A DNA stretch of 64,000 nt, from positions 1 through 64,000 of the forward strand of contig NZ_CAAJGM010000208.1 of NCBI RefSeq assembly GCF_900996235.1. Reading direction: 5' to 3'. This document shows positions 8,676-17,603 of this stretch, one piece after another. A program made the translations under genes and the position numbers. The stretch is from Paraburkholderia sp. BCC1885 (lineage in GTDB: Bacteria; Pseudomonadota; Gammaproteobacteria; Burkholderiales; Burkholderiaceae). The notes below the pieces were generated by a model. It was not told the DNA's origin. It did not search any database and was given only the letters and a program-made list of their open reading frames with translations. Position 1 is the first letter of the stretch; each line of letters starts with the position of its first letter.

Positions 8676-9560
8676 TCACGCACTTTCTTGAGCTATTCCT
8701 TCAAGCGGATAGATCTGCTGCTCCGCAAGCTCGGCCATTCGCCGGAGCGCCGGCCCCCAGCGGTCAACCAAAGCGTCTTTGGACAGGATTGCAGACGGAG
8801 CCGTGCAATTGATTGCGAAGTGATATCGCTTCATGCGCGTCAAAAAGGGGACGCTGACGGCATTGATCGAAGTCGCGTATTCGCTAATGTTGATACAAAA
8901 CCCGTCTTTGTCGACCTGACGCCACGCACGCTTGATACGGCGGTTCAAATCCGGCCAAGCAGGGCTATTCGCAGCCTCCAAAGCGTCCATTGTCCGCAGC
9001 CGCTCATCTTTGTCCATGCCCCAGAGGCAGCACCAGCCGATACTCGTGCGTGCAACAGGAATTTTCAATCCGACAGATATGTTTCGGGTCATTGCCGCGA
9101 CACCTCGAGCAACCTCCAGGTAGATCATGTCTTGCCCATCAAGGGCAGCGAGGCTGACCACACCCCCGCTTTCGGCGGCGAGTCGGGTCATCAGGGGACG
9201 CACTGCTGCAATCGCTCGTATGTTCGACAGGAACCCGTAGCCGAGATCCAGAACGCTGGAACCCAACTGATATCGTCCGAAACTCGGGATGTAATGGAGA
9301 TACCCCAGCTTTTGTAACGTGAATGTGAGCCTCGAAATGGTCGAGTTCGGAATGCCCGTACGTTCCGCCAGTTCAGCATTGCCAAGATATACTTCGCCTT
9401 GGCGAAAAGCCCGCAGTACTGCAAGTCCGCGCGCTAGCGCTGTGCTCGTACCTGCTTCAAGTTCTTCATCCGCCGCTTCGCTTTCTGTAGCGACGCCGGC
9501 AGGAACTGTACGTTGCAACTTTGGGCGTGCCATGTTTAGGTATAGTAGTTCGTTCGACAT
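8676..9560 (-). CDS. IclR-family transcriptional regulator
   Basis: The 294-residue protein has a winged-helix N-terminal domain (ALARGLAVLRAF, then NAELAERTGIPNSTISRLTFTLQKLGYL) and a C-terminal IclR effector domain. The effector part includes YLEVARGVAAMTRNISVG and GFCINISEYATSINAVSVPF; the latter holds the cysteine region common in this family. IclR regulators often control aromatic catabolism from adjacent sites. The gene is convergent with the operon it probably regulates, and a candidate box is at 4331-4345. The ATG at 9560 is used, but Met at 9533 is an equally plausible start. Confidence 0.9.
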   Translation of the reverse strand: MSNELLYLNMARPKLQRTVPAGVATESEAADEELEAGTSTALARGLAVLRAFRQGEVYLGNAELAERTGIPNSTISRLTFTLQKLGYLHYIPSFGRYQLGSSVLDLGYGFLSNIRAIAAVRPLMTRLAAESGGVVSLAALDGQDMIYLEVARGVAAMTRNISVGLKIPVARTSIGWCCLWGMDKDERLRTMDALEAANSPAWPDLNRRIKRAWRQVDKDGFCINISEYATSINAVSVPFLTRMKRYHFAINCTAPSAILSKDALVDRWGPALRRMAELAEQQIYPLEGIAQESA

Positions 9561-11284
9561 CTTGAGATTCGGTCAGATTATATCGCACAGAAATCGTCCG
9601 AAACTCATACTGGGGTACACCACCTGGCTGCTTCGAGGTCTTCATCTACATGCCCTGTCGAGCTGCTGTGAACGATACCATCGCCTTTCATCCAGCCTGG
9701 TCATGTGCCCTCGCCACGCTGGAATCATCGGCGACCGGTTCGCCTGGTCGGCCACTGCAGCGTCGAGATCCTTGGGCAACTCTACACGGCATGCTGGCTC
9801 AGCCAGAGCCATCTGGCCCGGGTCACCCAATCCGAAAGCGCTTCGGAATAGCTGCGACTGGAGCGAGAACCATTGCTAGGCTCCCGACATTGCCGAACCA
9901 TACCCATATATCCGGTGTTCGAGTCAAGCAACTTGGCGGAGCACTGAGGTTGGTCGGAAACAATCGATACCAACGTGATAGTCAGCGACCTGATTCAGAT
10001 AGTAGCGCTGCGTCAGCGCAACGGGCGACAGGCAGTCGAGACGGGTCTACGTAAGTAGGGCGATTCCAAAGTAGTTCGATTTATTCGCTGACAACGCGTC
10101 CTGTCTGTTCAGACTTGATTCGGAGTATTGACGGAGAAATCCTGAATCAACAGGTTCGGCCCCACCAGCAGATTGTGTTCCGCTTGGTGGTCGCCTTGGG
10201 TTAGCGTTTCTGTTTGCAGCATTGCCCGGACTTTTCGCACACCCGTTTATGCGGTCAACCGGGCATAGTTGACGCCCGGGCCGCAACCGCGGCTGCTGAG
10301 GTCAAGCTACCTGGGTCGCCATCGCGGGGAGGAAAAATCCGGCTGAGCGCCGCGCAGGCAGAGTTCGCTGCCACGAAGCCGACACTGACGCCAGAACGCG
10401 CCGCCGCGAGCGGCAGGCCCTGCAGTTGCAAGCTGAGCTGCACCAGCCTAGCCCCACGCTGATCGTGTGACGGAACGCGATGACGCGTTTGAACCGGGAC
10501 AACGCCCGGCTGCTCGCGGAAGGTCTCGCTGCGACCGCACGGACGAGAGAACTCGTGATGCTCGCCAATCGGCTACAGACCGCCCTTGAACGGGTGCGCG
10601 GCGCTATCCGTTTCGCTGAAGGGATACCTTCGGAGAAGTTAAGTGGCCGGCCGCGCCGATCGCAGGGAACGCGCGGCAGTTAGATTTGCGGAGCGCTGCT
10701 GGGTAGGACACCTTGAAGAGCGGAAGAGGAATCACGGCAAGTGACGACGACGGTATTGCTCGTAGGGGGTAGTGGGGGCTGACTGTTAGTTGCGTTTAAC
10801 AACCCAACCACGAAGGGATACATGGGCCGGATCGTGCCCGGACTCATTTGACTTCGTAATCGGTCCGTACTCACTGCGACTGAAGCCCGAGATCACCCTC
10901 ACTTATCCGATCAAGCCGATCTGCTACCTAAAAGCTAGACGGAAGATCGCCGATGCTATCCCGGGAAGCCAGCGGCCACGGCCAACCGCCAGAATGGGGA
11001 AGGCACCATTGTGCTTATGGACATGCGAGGTTAGGGGCGCTGGAGCAGATCCGCGCCCTGCTTAAGATCGTGGCAACACGTTGCTTGTGACAGCCTTCGC
11101 CAGAGCCGCTACCCCGACTGGCCATGATCCACCTAATCGCACGGGGAATACGCGGATACTGCAAAGTTAAGAAAACATCGATCGACGATTACGTCGTCCT
11201 GCAGTAGCAAATCGTCCCGGTCAAACTTGTTTAGAAGACCGCGGGGAACTCTGAACCCTGGAGTCAGTGACATGCTGCGTTTAC
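9561..11284. other. Gene-poor stretch
   Basis: About 1.7 kb with no gene I can support. Short open stretches occur, for instance 10480-10683 on the plus strand, rich in Leu, Ala, Arg and Glu and coiled-coil-like, with an in-frame stop just upstream. None has a convincing start, ribosome site or family motif. The composition looks like decayed coding DNA between the catabolic cluster and the toxin-antitoxin pair. Confidence 0.5.
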
Positions 11285-11650
11285 TCAGAGTCCGTATGGC
11301 ACGCGCACGCCGGGTTCATCCGCAGGAAAATCCTTCGTGTTGCGCGAAACCAGCAGCAGCGAATTTACCTGAGCTGATGCCCACACAATTGCATCGGGAA
11401 GCCGGATCCGCGTGTACTTGCGAATTTCAACCGCCCGGTTCGCGATCGCAGTGTCTAGTGCGATCACGTCGAATGATCCAAGCCACGCACGAATCGCCGT
11501 GTCGTCGTCCGGCGCTGTTCCAACGAGTACCTCCATCCAGGTAATCGTGCTGATCGCCTTGTACTCGTATCGTGAAAGCTCTTTTTTTGCTGAGCTGATG
11601 CCACCGAGATAGTCGATCAGAATGTTGGTGTCGAAAAGCGCCTTTACCAT
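11285..11650 (-). CDS. PIN-domain toxin, VapC type
   Basis: This protein of about 121 residues begins MVKALFDTNILIDYL with the first acidic residue of the PIN active site. It continues with TWMEVLVG (second acidic residue) and RLPDAIVWASA followed by VSRNTKDF (remaining acidic residues). VapC toxins are Mg-dependent ribonucleases held inactive by their antitoxin. The start at 11650 overlaps the end of the antitoxin gene by 7 bases, the usual coupled arrangement. All catalytic positions look intact, so the pair may be active, unlike the decayed pair near 57.7 kb. Confidence 0.85.
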   Translation of the reverse strand: MVKALFDTNILIDYLGGISSAKKELSRYEYKAISTITWMEVLVGTAPDDDTAIRAWLGSFDVIALDTAIANRAVEIRKYTRIRLPDAIVWASAQVNSLLLVSRNTKDFPADEPGVRVPYGL

Positions 11651-11862
11651 TCCGAGCGCAGCTCCTGTTGGTATTCGAGACCATCGACCTCTTTGCCCTT
11701 CCACAGGCCGAAAACGTCAGTCCCGAGGGCTGCCTTATGTTGCAAGATATACGCCTCGATCGCATCACGGATTACAGCGGCGCGTGGGCGTTGTTCAGCC
11801 TCCACGAGCACTGCCAACTCTTCAACCTGCGAGTCGGGCAAGTCAATCAGAATTCGACTCAT
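11644..11862 (-). CDS. Ribbon-helix-helix antitoxin for the PIN toxin
   Basis: The 72-residue protein begins MSRILIDLPDSQVEELAVL, a ribbon-helix-helix DNA-binding start, followed by RPRAAVIRDAIEAYI and a C-terminal tail (GLWKGKEVDGLEYQQELR) that would wrap the toxin. GGAG lies 7 bases before the ATG, inside the right arm of the upstream palindrome. It probably represses its own operon by binding that palindrome, with toxin as co-repressor, as in other VapBC systems (established for the family, inferred here). Confidence 0.85.
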   Translation of the reverse strand: MSRILIDLPDSQVEELAVLVEAEQRPRAAVIRDAIEAYILQHKAALGTDVFGLWKGKEVDGLEYQQELRSEW

Positions 11863-11863
11863 T

Positions 11864-11914
11864 AGAATCTCCGTTTCATGATATACATATCGTATATCAT
11901 GAAACGGAGATTCT
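11864..11914. promoter_or_regulatory. Perfect 23-bp inverted repeat, antitoxin operator
   Basis: Arms 11864-11886 and 11892-11914 are perfect inverted copies of 23 bases around a 5-base centre (ATATC). The repeat begins one base before the antitoxin start codon and covers its ribosome binding site. The AT-rich centre could hold the -10 region. Autoregulation by the ribbon-helix-helix antitoxin is the obvious role; in RNA it could also hide the ribosome site in a hairpin. A shorter repeat, ATTCTGC/GCAGAAT, follows at 11910-11925. Confidence 0.75.
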
Positions 11915-12152
11915 GCAAGCAGAATTGCGGATTCGTGCGACCTCCAGATACCCTGTTACCGACGTCGTCCGCAACAGACTTAAAGGACCCGGCCGGAAAT
12001 CAGATGCCCTGCACCATGATGGCGCCGAGGCACACCGGGTTAACTCGACGTGCTTAACTCCAGAGACGCTGCATAGCCCCGAGAAGGCCTCGAGTGCCGT
12101 GAGCTCTACGCCATTAGGTCGCAGGTCACGGCCAGCGCGCATTGGACTGCCT

Positions 12153-12904
12153 TTATGCAGTCCATTCTCGATTCCCGCTTACTGATGCAGACATCGAGAA
12201 CTTGCCCCCAAGCTCTCGCACGACTAGCTGACGCGGCCCGTTGACGTGTAATACGTGCGCAACCAGGGCCTCGTACTCTGCGTCAACCTGACGTGCATGG
12301 CCTTCGCAAGCTTGAGAATCGCCCAGCACCAGTGGATAGCGCAGAACTTCCTCCAGCGGTAAACGCTTATAGGCCAGCAGCGGATGCCGCGCCGGTACCG
12401 CCACCATCAATGGATCGTCCCAGACGGGTTCAGCGATGATTCCATCGCCTGCATCGTCCGATTGCGCAAATCCCACGTCATACAGGTCGTTGCACAACCC
12501 TTTGATCTGTTGCGACAGTGGAACCTCAGACAGCCGTATCTCGATTTCCGGTTCCTCCTGACGGCACAACGCCAAGAAGGTGGAGAAGCGCGACGTCGTG
12601 ATGCCGTCTGAGAGTGCGATCCGCAACTGGCCGTGAAATCCGTTGGCTACGGCTTTTACGCTGTCACGTGCCTGTTGCAAGGCAGTAAAGACACGTGGCA
12701 CGTGCTCCATAAACAACTTTCCCGCACGAGTCAGGCGTGTGTTGCGCGTAGTGCGAACAAAAAGGTCAACGCCGAGGTCTTCTTCCAGCTCTTTGATCGC
12801 TCTCGATAGGGGGGGGACTGCTCGATATGCAGTCGCTCTGCCGCACGTGCGAAGTGAAGCTCTTCCGCGACCGCCATAAAACATCGTAGATGCCGGAATT
12901 CCAT
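12153..12904 (-). pseudogene. LysR-family regulator, frameshifted and truncated
   Basis: From the ATG at 12904 the frame reads MEFRHLRCFMAVAEELHFARAAERLHIEQSP, a textbook LysR helix-turn-helix start. It then shifts at a run of eight G (plus strand, 12809-12816). The other frame continues LSRAIKELEEDLGVDLFVRTTRNTRL and the effector domain. Six or nine C on the coding strand would restore the frame. The protein also ends early: after EGHARQVD the sequence no longer resembles LysR, so roughly the last 50 to 60 residues are replaced by unrelated sequence. Probably dead; the neighbouring reductase genes may have lost their regulator. Confidence 0.8.
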
Positions 12905-12944
12905 GGCGTCACCGAATAATCAGAGTTTGGAAATACAGCCTCGC

Positions 12945-13304
12945 TCAGGCTGTAAGGGCCGCTGCGACGATGAGTACGCAAAAAATGCCGACGGCGAGTT
13001 TTGGCTCCCAGTAATCCATGAAGAGGAAGGTAATTGCTAGCCAGGCAAATGCCACCGCAACAGACAAGACTAGCGCAGGGGTCTCGCTAAGCAGGCCGAT
13101 GGCTCGCCAGGCCACCCAAAGTCCAAGCAACCCGAACGCCACCTGTCCTAACGAGAAGGCAGAGTTCAGCCCGTAATACAGCGTCGTCTCCACACTGGCA
13201 GCGCGTTTGCCTCGCAGGTACTGGGAAACTACATCAATGATGAAGTGCAACGTGCCGCTTAGGGCCAGCCAGCCATAGGCCGTATAGACAATGTATTTGT
13301 GCAT
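12945..13304 (-). CDS. Small four-helix membrane protein
   Basis: The 119-residue hydrophobic protein begins MHKYIVYTAYGWLALSGTLHF and has four probable membrane spans. I do not recognise a named family. It starts 3 bases after the stop of the lipoprotein gene on the same strand, so the two are probably co-transcribed with the upstream AKR. A truncated relative of its first 20 residues is present at 18574-18669. Confidence 0.65.
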   Translation of the reverse strand: MHKYIVYTAYGWLALSGTLHFIIDVVSQYLRGKRAASVETTLYYGLNSAFSLGQVAFGLLGLWVAWRAIGLLSETPALVLSVAVAFAWLAITFLFMDYWEPKLAVGIFCVLIVAAALTA

Positions 13305-13306
13305 GA

Positions 13307-13972
13307 TTAGGTCTCAGGTAGGTCGGAGAGTACCCGCCGCCGCATCGTTGCAAGGGCTGACTCCATGAAATGACGATAATCGGTTTGAACGAACGATCTG
13401 ATGAACCAACCATCTGGCCAAGCTCTGGGCCGAAATGAGTACGTCCATCGGACGTGCGTGTTTTGTTGATTTCCTGAGAACGCGAATTCACCGACGGCAT
13501 AGGACGTGTAGCGGCCGATTTTATTGGTGAGGTTCCAGACCTCATACTGAAAGAGGTTCGGCATCTGATCCACGATAATTTCCTCGACCGCACTGTTGCC
13601 ATCGGTGAATTCGATGCGCCTCCGATCTCCTGGTTTGGCCCACATCCCGGTTAGGGACTCGGTACGTGCCACCCCTGGTACCCCGGGCGTCCCGACGAGG
13701 TACGGGGCCACCTCAGGCGCACCGCTGGCAGCGAACCACCGCGTGAACACTGCAAGCGGTACCGGAAGATCGGATTCGACAGTCACGGACTCATAGCTCG
13801 CGCCAACCTCGACGGGCGGACGCGGCATGTCACGCTGCACCTGATTCCTCTGTTCGGCCGGAAGCCCTGAATCGACGCCGGCGAGCGTAGAGCATCCGGC
13901 CAGAAACGCGGAACCGATCATCGCTGCATTGACGAACCAGGTGTGGCCGTGGCACCGAGACATGGCAATCAA
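13307..13972 (-). CDS. Lipoprotein with SRPBCC-like domain
   Basis: The 221-residue protein has a signal peptide with lipobox LAGC (cysteine about residue 27), so it should be lipid-anchored. The rest resembles the START/Bet v1-like (SRPBCC) fold: YESVTVESDLPVPLAVFTRWF at the start, RIEFTDGNSAVEEIIVDQ in the middle, and HVRWTYSFRPR followed by a long terminal helix. Such domains bind hydrophobic ligands; the ligand here is unknown. The ATG at 13972 overlaps the AKR stop by 4 bases. An alternative start is Met at 13963. Confidence 0.65.
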   Translation of the reverse strand: MIAMSRCHGHTWFVNAAMIGSAFLAGCSTLAGVDSGLPAEQRNQVQRDMPRPPVEVGASYESVTVESDLPVPLAVFTRWFAASGAPEVAPYLVGTPGVPGVARTESLTGMWAKPGDRRRIEFTDGNSAVEEIIVDQMPNLFQYEVWNLTNKIGRYTSYAVGEFAFSGNQQNTHVRWTYSFRPRAWPDGWFIRSFVQTDYRHFMESALATMRRRVLSDLPET

Positions 13973-15018
13973 TCTTGCGATGCGACAGGATTTGCAATCG
14001 GGGGCTTAGGTGCGGCCTCGCGGGTTCGGAAGAACCAAGCTGGATATTCCTTGGGCAATTCGCTTACCGCATTGAGTTGGGTCAGTTCGTCGGCCGAAAG
14101 GGTGATCTCGGTTGCGCCCACGTTGTCATCCAATTGTTCGATACGCTTGGCGCCGACGATCACACTACTGACCTGCGGCTGGTGTAGCAGCCAGGCGAGT
14201 GCTATCTGAGCTACCGTCGCGCCTTTGGACTGCGCGATGGTTTCAAGAACGTCGATCACGTCATACGCTTTCTCTACGTTGACCGGCGGGAAGTCAAAAG
14301 TCTTGCGGCGGCTGCCGTCTTGCGCTTCCTTGGCGCGACCGAATTTGCCGCTCAGCAATCCTCCAGCGAGCGGGCTCCACACGAGAAGGCCCAATTTTTC
14401 GGCTTTCGCGAGTGGCACGATTTCCCGCTCGACATCCCGTCCCGCGACGGTGTAGTAGTTCTGAGATGTGACGATCTTGGCGAGGTTGAGACGCTCCGAT
14501 ATCCCAAGCGCGCGGGCCATCTGCCAGGCTGCCCAGTTGGAGACACCTACATAACGGACGAGGCCCTGACGGACGAGTGTATCGAGAGCCGATAGGCTTT
14601 CCTCGATCGGCGTTGCTGTGTCGAAACCGTGAAGCTGATAGAGATCGATATGGTCGATCTGAAGCCGCTTCAGACTGCCCTTCACGCTATCGAGGATGTG
14701 AGCACGCGAATTGCCGTTGTCGTTAGGGCCAGCGCCCATAGGCCCGTAAACCTTAGTGGCGATGACCACATCCTCGCGCTTGACGCCAAGGTTCTTCAGC
14801 GATTGTCCGACCATCTCCTCCGCCGCACCTGTGGAGTAGATGTCTGCCGTGTCGATGAAGTTGATTCCATGCTCTAACGCGCGTCCAATTAGCCCTTGTG
14901 CCTCGACTTGCGAAAGTGCCCCCATGTTGGCCCATATGCCCTGTCCGCCGAAGGTCATGGTGCCAAGGCAGAGTTCCGAGACGAATAGGCCGGTGTTGCC
15001 GAGTGTGTTGTATTTCAT
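13969..15018 (-). CDS. Aldo/keto reductase
   Basis: The 349-residue protein is a complete TIM-barrel aldo/keto reductase. It shows FIDTADIYSTGAAEEMVG (catalytic Asp and Tyr), VVIATKVYG (Lys), DHIDLYQLHGFD (His) and a C-terminal SSVIVGAKRIEQLDDN cofactor segment. It should reduce aldehydes or ketones with NADPH. It lies downstream of an SDR on the same strand and translationally overlaps the lipoprotein gene. A second AKR at 20008-21018 is clearly of the same subfamily. Confidence 0.9.
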   Translation of the reverse strand: MKYNTLGNTGLFVSELCLGTMTFGGQGIWANMGALSQVEAQGLIGRALEHGINFIDTADIYSTGAAEEMVGQSLKNLGVKREDVVIATKVYGPMGAGPNDNGNSRAHILDSVKGSLKRLQIDHIDLYQLHGFDTATPIEESLSALDTLVRQGLVRYVGVSNWAAWQMARALGISERLNLAKIVTSQNYYTVAGRDVEREIVPLAKAEKLGLLVWSPLAGGLLSGKFGRAKEAQDGSRRKTFDFPPVNVEKAYDVIDVLETIAQSKGATVAQIALAWLLHQPQVSSVIVGAKRIEQLDDNVGATEITLSADELTQLNAVSELPKEYPAWFFRTREAAPKPPIANPVASQD

Positions 15019-15138
15019 GATGTCTTTTCTCCAAAAAAGTTCTGCGATTCGAACTCAGGCGGTTTTGGTTGAAACGCCTTGGCTGCGATGTTCACGAGAG
15101 ATAGGAAAAGCGATTGCGGGTAGAAAGCTTGCCGGCTT

Positions 15139-15888
15139 TTAAGCCTGCCCTCCGCCACTGAGTAACAAATGTTGGCCACTTACAAAGGCTGCCAGATCAC
15201 TGGCGAGATATTCGGCAGCGTTAGCAACGTCTTCGACCCGGCCCATGCGGCCCATTGGTCGGGAGGACTCGACGTAGTCTCGGAATTTCTGATCCACGCT
15301 ATCCGTGAAAACGCCGGCACCTTCGATTGCCGTGGGAATAATCGAGTTGACGGCGACGCCCCGGTGACCAATCTCCATTGCCAGGACTTCGACGAGATGG
15401 CGAGCCGCCATCTTGCTGCCGCTATACAGCCCCGTTCCCGGCACCGGCATCGAAGTGCTGCTCGAACCGATGTAGATAATCCGGCCATGGTCGACGATGC
15501 GTCTGGCCGCCATTTGAAGGGTAAAGAAAGCGCCCTTCGTGTTGATTGCGAACAGCCTGTCGAAATCTTCTTCGGTGAAATCCACGATTGGCTGATCGAC
15601 GATCTCGACGCCGGCGTTGGCAACGACGATGTCGATCACACCGAAATGGTCGATTGACGCATCAAAGAGACGCTCGATATCTGCGACCTTGGACACGTCG
15701 GCCTGGATTGCAATAGCAGCGGAGCCTGAGCGCTCAATTGCTGCCACTGTGTCTAGAGCGTTTTTCTCGTCGCGCGAATAGTTCACCACCACCTTGGCGC
15801 CCAGCGAGCCATATCGCTCAGCAATCGCGCGTCCAATGCCACGGGCTGCGCCGGTGATTAGTGCTACCTTGTTCTCAAGTGTTGTCAT
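15139..15888 (-). CDS. Short-chain dehydrogenase/reductase
   Basis: The 249-residue SDR begins MTTLENKVALITGAARGIGRAI with a canonical TGxxxGIG. It has VVANAGV, the serine of IIYIGSSS, YSGSK (Tyr/Lys pair) and a C-terminal SGQHLLLSGG. The ATG at 15888 is preceded by GGAAAGCAGATA; the longer open frame has no better site. It is the probable first gene of the minus-strand unit continuing with the AKR, lipoprotein and membrane protein. Substrate unknown. Confidence 0.88.
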   Translation of the reverse strand: MTTLENKVALITGAARGIGRAIAERYGSLGAKVVVNYSRDEKNALDTVAAIERSGSAAIAIQADVSKVADIERLFDASIDHFGVIDIVVANAGVEIVDQPIVDFTEEDFDRLFAINTKGAFFTLQMAARRIVDHGRIIYIGSSSTSMPVPGTGLYSGSKMAARHLVEVLAMEIGHRGVAVNSIIPTAIEGAGVFTDSVDQKFRDYVESSRPMGRMGRVEDVANAAEYLASDLAAFVSGQHLLLSGGGQA

Positions 15889-16033
15889 TATCTGCTTTCC
15901 TTCTAGGGACTTTCCGGAGCGCTGGCGCAATCCCGGGTGCATTTGCCATCCTGCCAAGTCAATCTGTGGCCACGGTCAGCCGTGATTGTGGCGTGGCGTC
16001 TGGATTACTGATCGTTATGCGTCTCAGGCAGAA

Positions 16034-16175
16034 TCATGAGACGGCCTGTCGGGAAAACGGGTGCACATTGGAGAGATCCACACTATCCGCACCGAATGTC
16101 ATCCCCGTCAGTTCTTCGGAGACATCCCAAAGCCGAGCGGCCATGTGTTGCAAGTGTTGCAGGCGACCGAGTGGC
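16034..16175 (-). pseudogene. Possible SDR C-terminal remnant
   Basis: One minus-strand frame reads MAARLWDVSEELTGMTF and stops at 16034. This resembles the C-terminal tail of some short-chain dehydrogenases (RRLWEVSEALTG type). No start or Rossmann domain is attached. It abuts the relaxase remnant in a different frame. Weak call from a short segment. Confidence 0.3.
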
Positions 16176-16480
16176 TTTTGCCGCTGACGTTGCAGCCAGG
16201 TTCGGCGAAGCGTTCGATGCGCACCGGGTCATCGTCGCAGGCCTCGCGTGCACGGTGCGACCCAAGCCCGTCGTCGCGCTGCATCGCGCGCTGGATCTCC
16301 AATTCGGTACGCGGCCCCAGCCATTCGGTCGCCAGCTACGATACGCAATAGCCCATTCCCTCGGCGATGTGGTCGCGGGGTCTCCTTACCACGTAGGACG
16401 ACGTGCATGTGCGGGTTAAAGGTGTTCCGGTGATCGACGGCGACCCAGGAAACCCCGACGCCCTGGCAGTGGACAACCGC
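16176..16480 (-). pseudogene. Relaxase remnant (DUF3363 / TraI-VirD2 type), frameshifted
   Basis: Two minus-strand frames together give a recognisable relaxase core. The first reads SWVAVDHRNTFNPHMHVVLRGK, where the H-x-H of the HUH metal site is visible as PHMHV. After a shift the second reads RDHIAEGMGYCVS-stop-LATEWLGPRTELEIQRAMQRD, the conserved region after the metal site. An in-frame stop and at least one frameshift are present, and N- and C-terminal parts are missing. It is a scar of an integrative or plasmid element, different from the intact relaxase at 61315-62379. Confidence 0.7.
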
Positions 16481-16644
16481 ATCAGGTGCAGATTCAACGC
16501 CCCTAAATCGCCCGCCCATCACGACTCGCGCGCGGTCACACTCGCTCGGACACGCGGTGGATTTACTGGGCGACGACGTCAACTAGCCTTGAGGCGCCGC
16601 CCGTCAACCCAAGGTCGTTTCAATGAATCAGCCCATCCCGACGA

Positions 16645-17427
16645 TCAGAGATACATGCCCCCCGATACCTCGATCCGCTGGGCAGTCACCCAGCGATTTG
16701 CATCCGAAAGCAGCGCGGCGATCATCGGTCCGATGTCCTCCGGAAGACCAGCCCGACCGAGTGCGGTACTTGCGGCCACAGCCTTGTTGAACTGGGGATT
16801 GTCCCGGACAAGGCCACCGCCGAAATCCGTCTCGATCGCGCCCGGCGCAACCACGTTGACGGTGATTCCGCGACTGGAGAGTTCCTTCGCCATGTAGCGC
16901 GTCAACACTTCGACGGCCCCCTTCAGCGACGCATACACGGCGCTACCGGGCCCCGTGAAGCGGGCCAGTCCGCTGGAAAGATTGACGACCCGGCCGCCGT
17001 CCGCAATCACGGGAAGAAGCTGTTGCGTCAGGAACAGCACGCCCTTGAAGTGAATATTGCAAAGCTGGTCGAAATCCGTCTCGGTGACCTGGCCGATCGG
17101 CGCGGGATGAAAGGTGCCTGCGTTGTTCACGAGAAAGTCGAAGTGCTCGCGCGACCATTCGCGCCGCAGCGCATCCTGCACCTCCGTAACAAACGTTCCG
17201 AACGACGCGATATTGCCGGCGTCGAGCTGGATTGCGGCAGCGTTGCGGCCCAGTGCACGGATTTCGGCCACCACACTATCGGCCTGAGCCTGATTGCTAT
17301 GGTAAGTAATGATCGAATCCGTACCTGCTGCAGCCAGCGCTAGCGCCGTCGCCCGCCCGAGGCCGCGGCTGCTACCCGTGATGATGGCGACCTTTCCCGT
17401 TGCCTTGACCTGAATCTGTTCCGACAT
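16645..17427 (-). CDS. Short-chain dehydrogenase/reductase
   Basis: The 260-residue SDR has VAIITGSSRGLGRATAL (cofactor motif), VNNAG, the serine of VVNLSSGLA, YASLK and GITVNVVAPGAIETDF. The ATG at 17427 is directly preceded by GGAGGATCAG; the longer upstream frame is not needed. The next promoter region is divergent with an AraC-family regulator at 17604, which probably controls it, a common arrangement in Burkholderia. Confidence 0.9.
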   Translation of the reverse strand: MSEQIQVKATGKVAIITGSSRGLGRATALALAAAGTDSIITYHSNQAQADSVVAEIRALGRNAAAIQLDAGNIASFGTFVTEVQDALRREWSREHFDFLVNNAGTFHPAPIGQVTETDFDQLCNIHFKGVLFLTQQLLPVIADGGRVVNLSSGLARFTGPGSAVYASLKGAVEVLTRYMAKELSSRGITVNVVAPGAIETDFGGGLVRDNPQFNKAVAASTALGRAGLPEDIGPMIAALLSDANRWVTAQRIEVSGGMYL

Positions 17428-17603
17428 CTGATCCTCCGAATTAGTGAGTTCCATGGATAGGCAGTATGGCCAGTCCCACGGAACATCGCTTGCCGGAATT
17501 CGCATATTTTTTGCCTAATACTCCACAGGCGCTCACCAGCCAGATTTCCGGGAATAGAATCCATTTGCACTATCCCATCCGGCTCCCCGCTCCCGAGACC
17601 GCC

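Noticed and set aside
10480..10683. 67-codon coiled-coil-like frame in the gap after iclR
   Set aside because: In-frame stop just upstream, no ribosome site, no recognised family; most likely decayed DNA.
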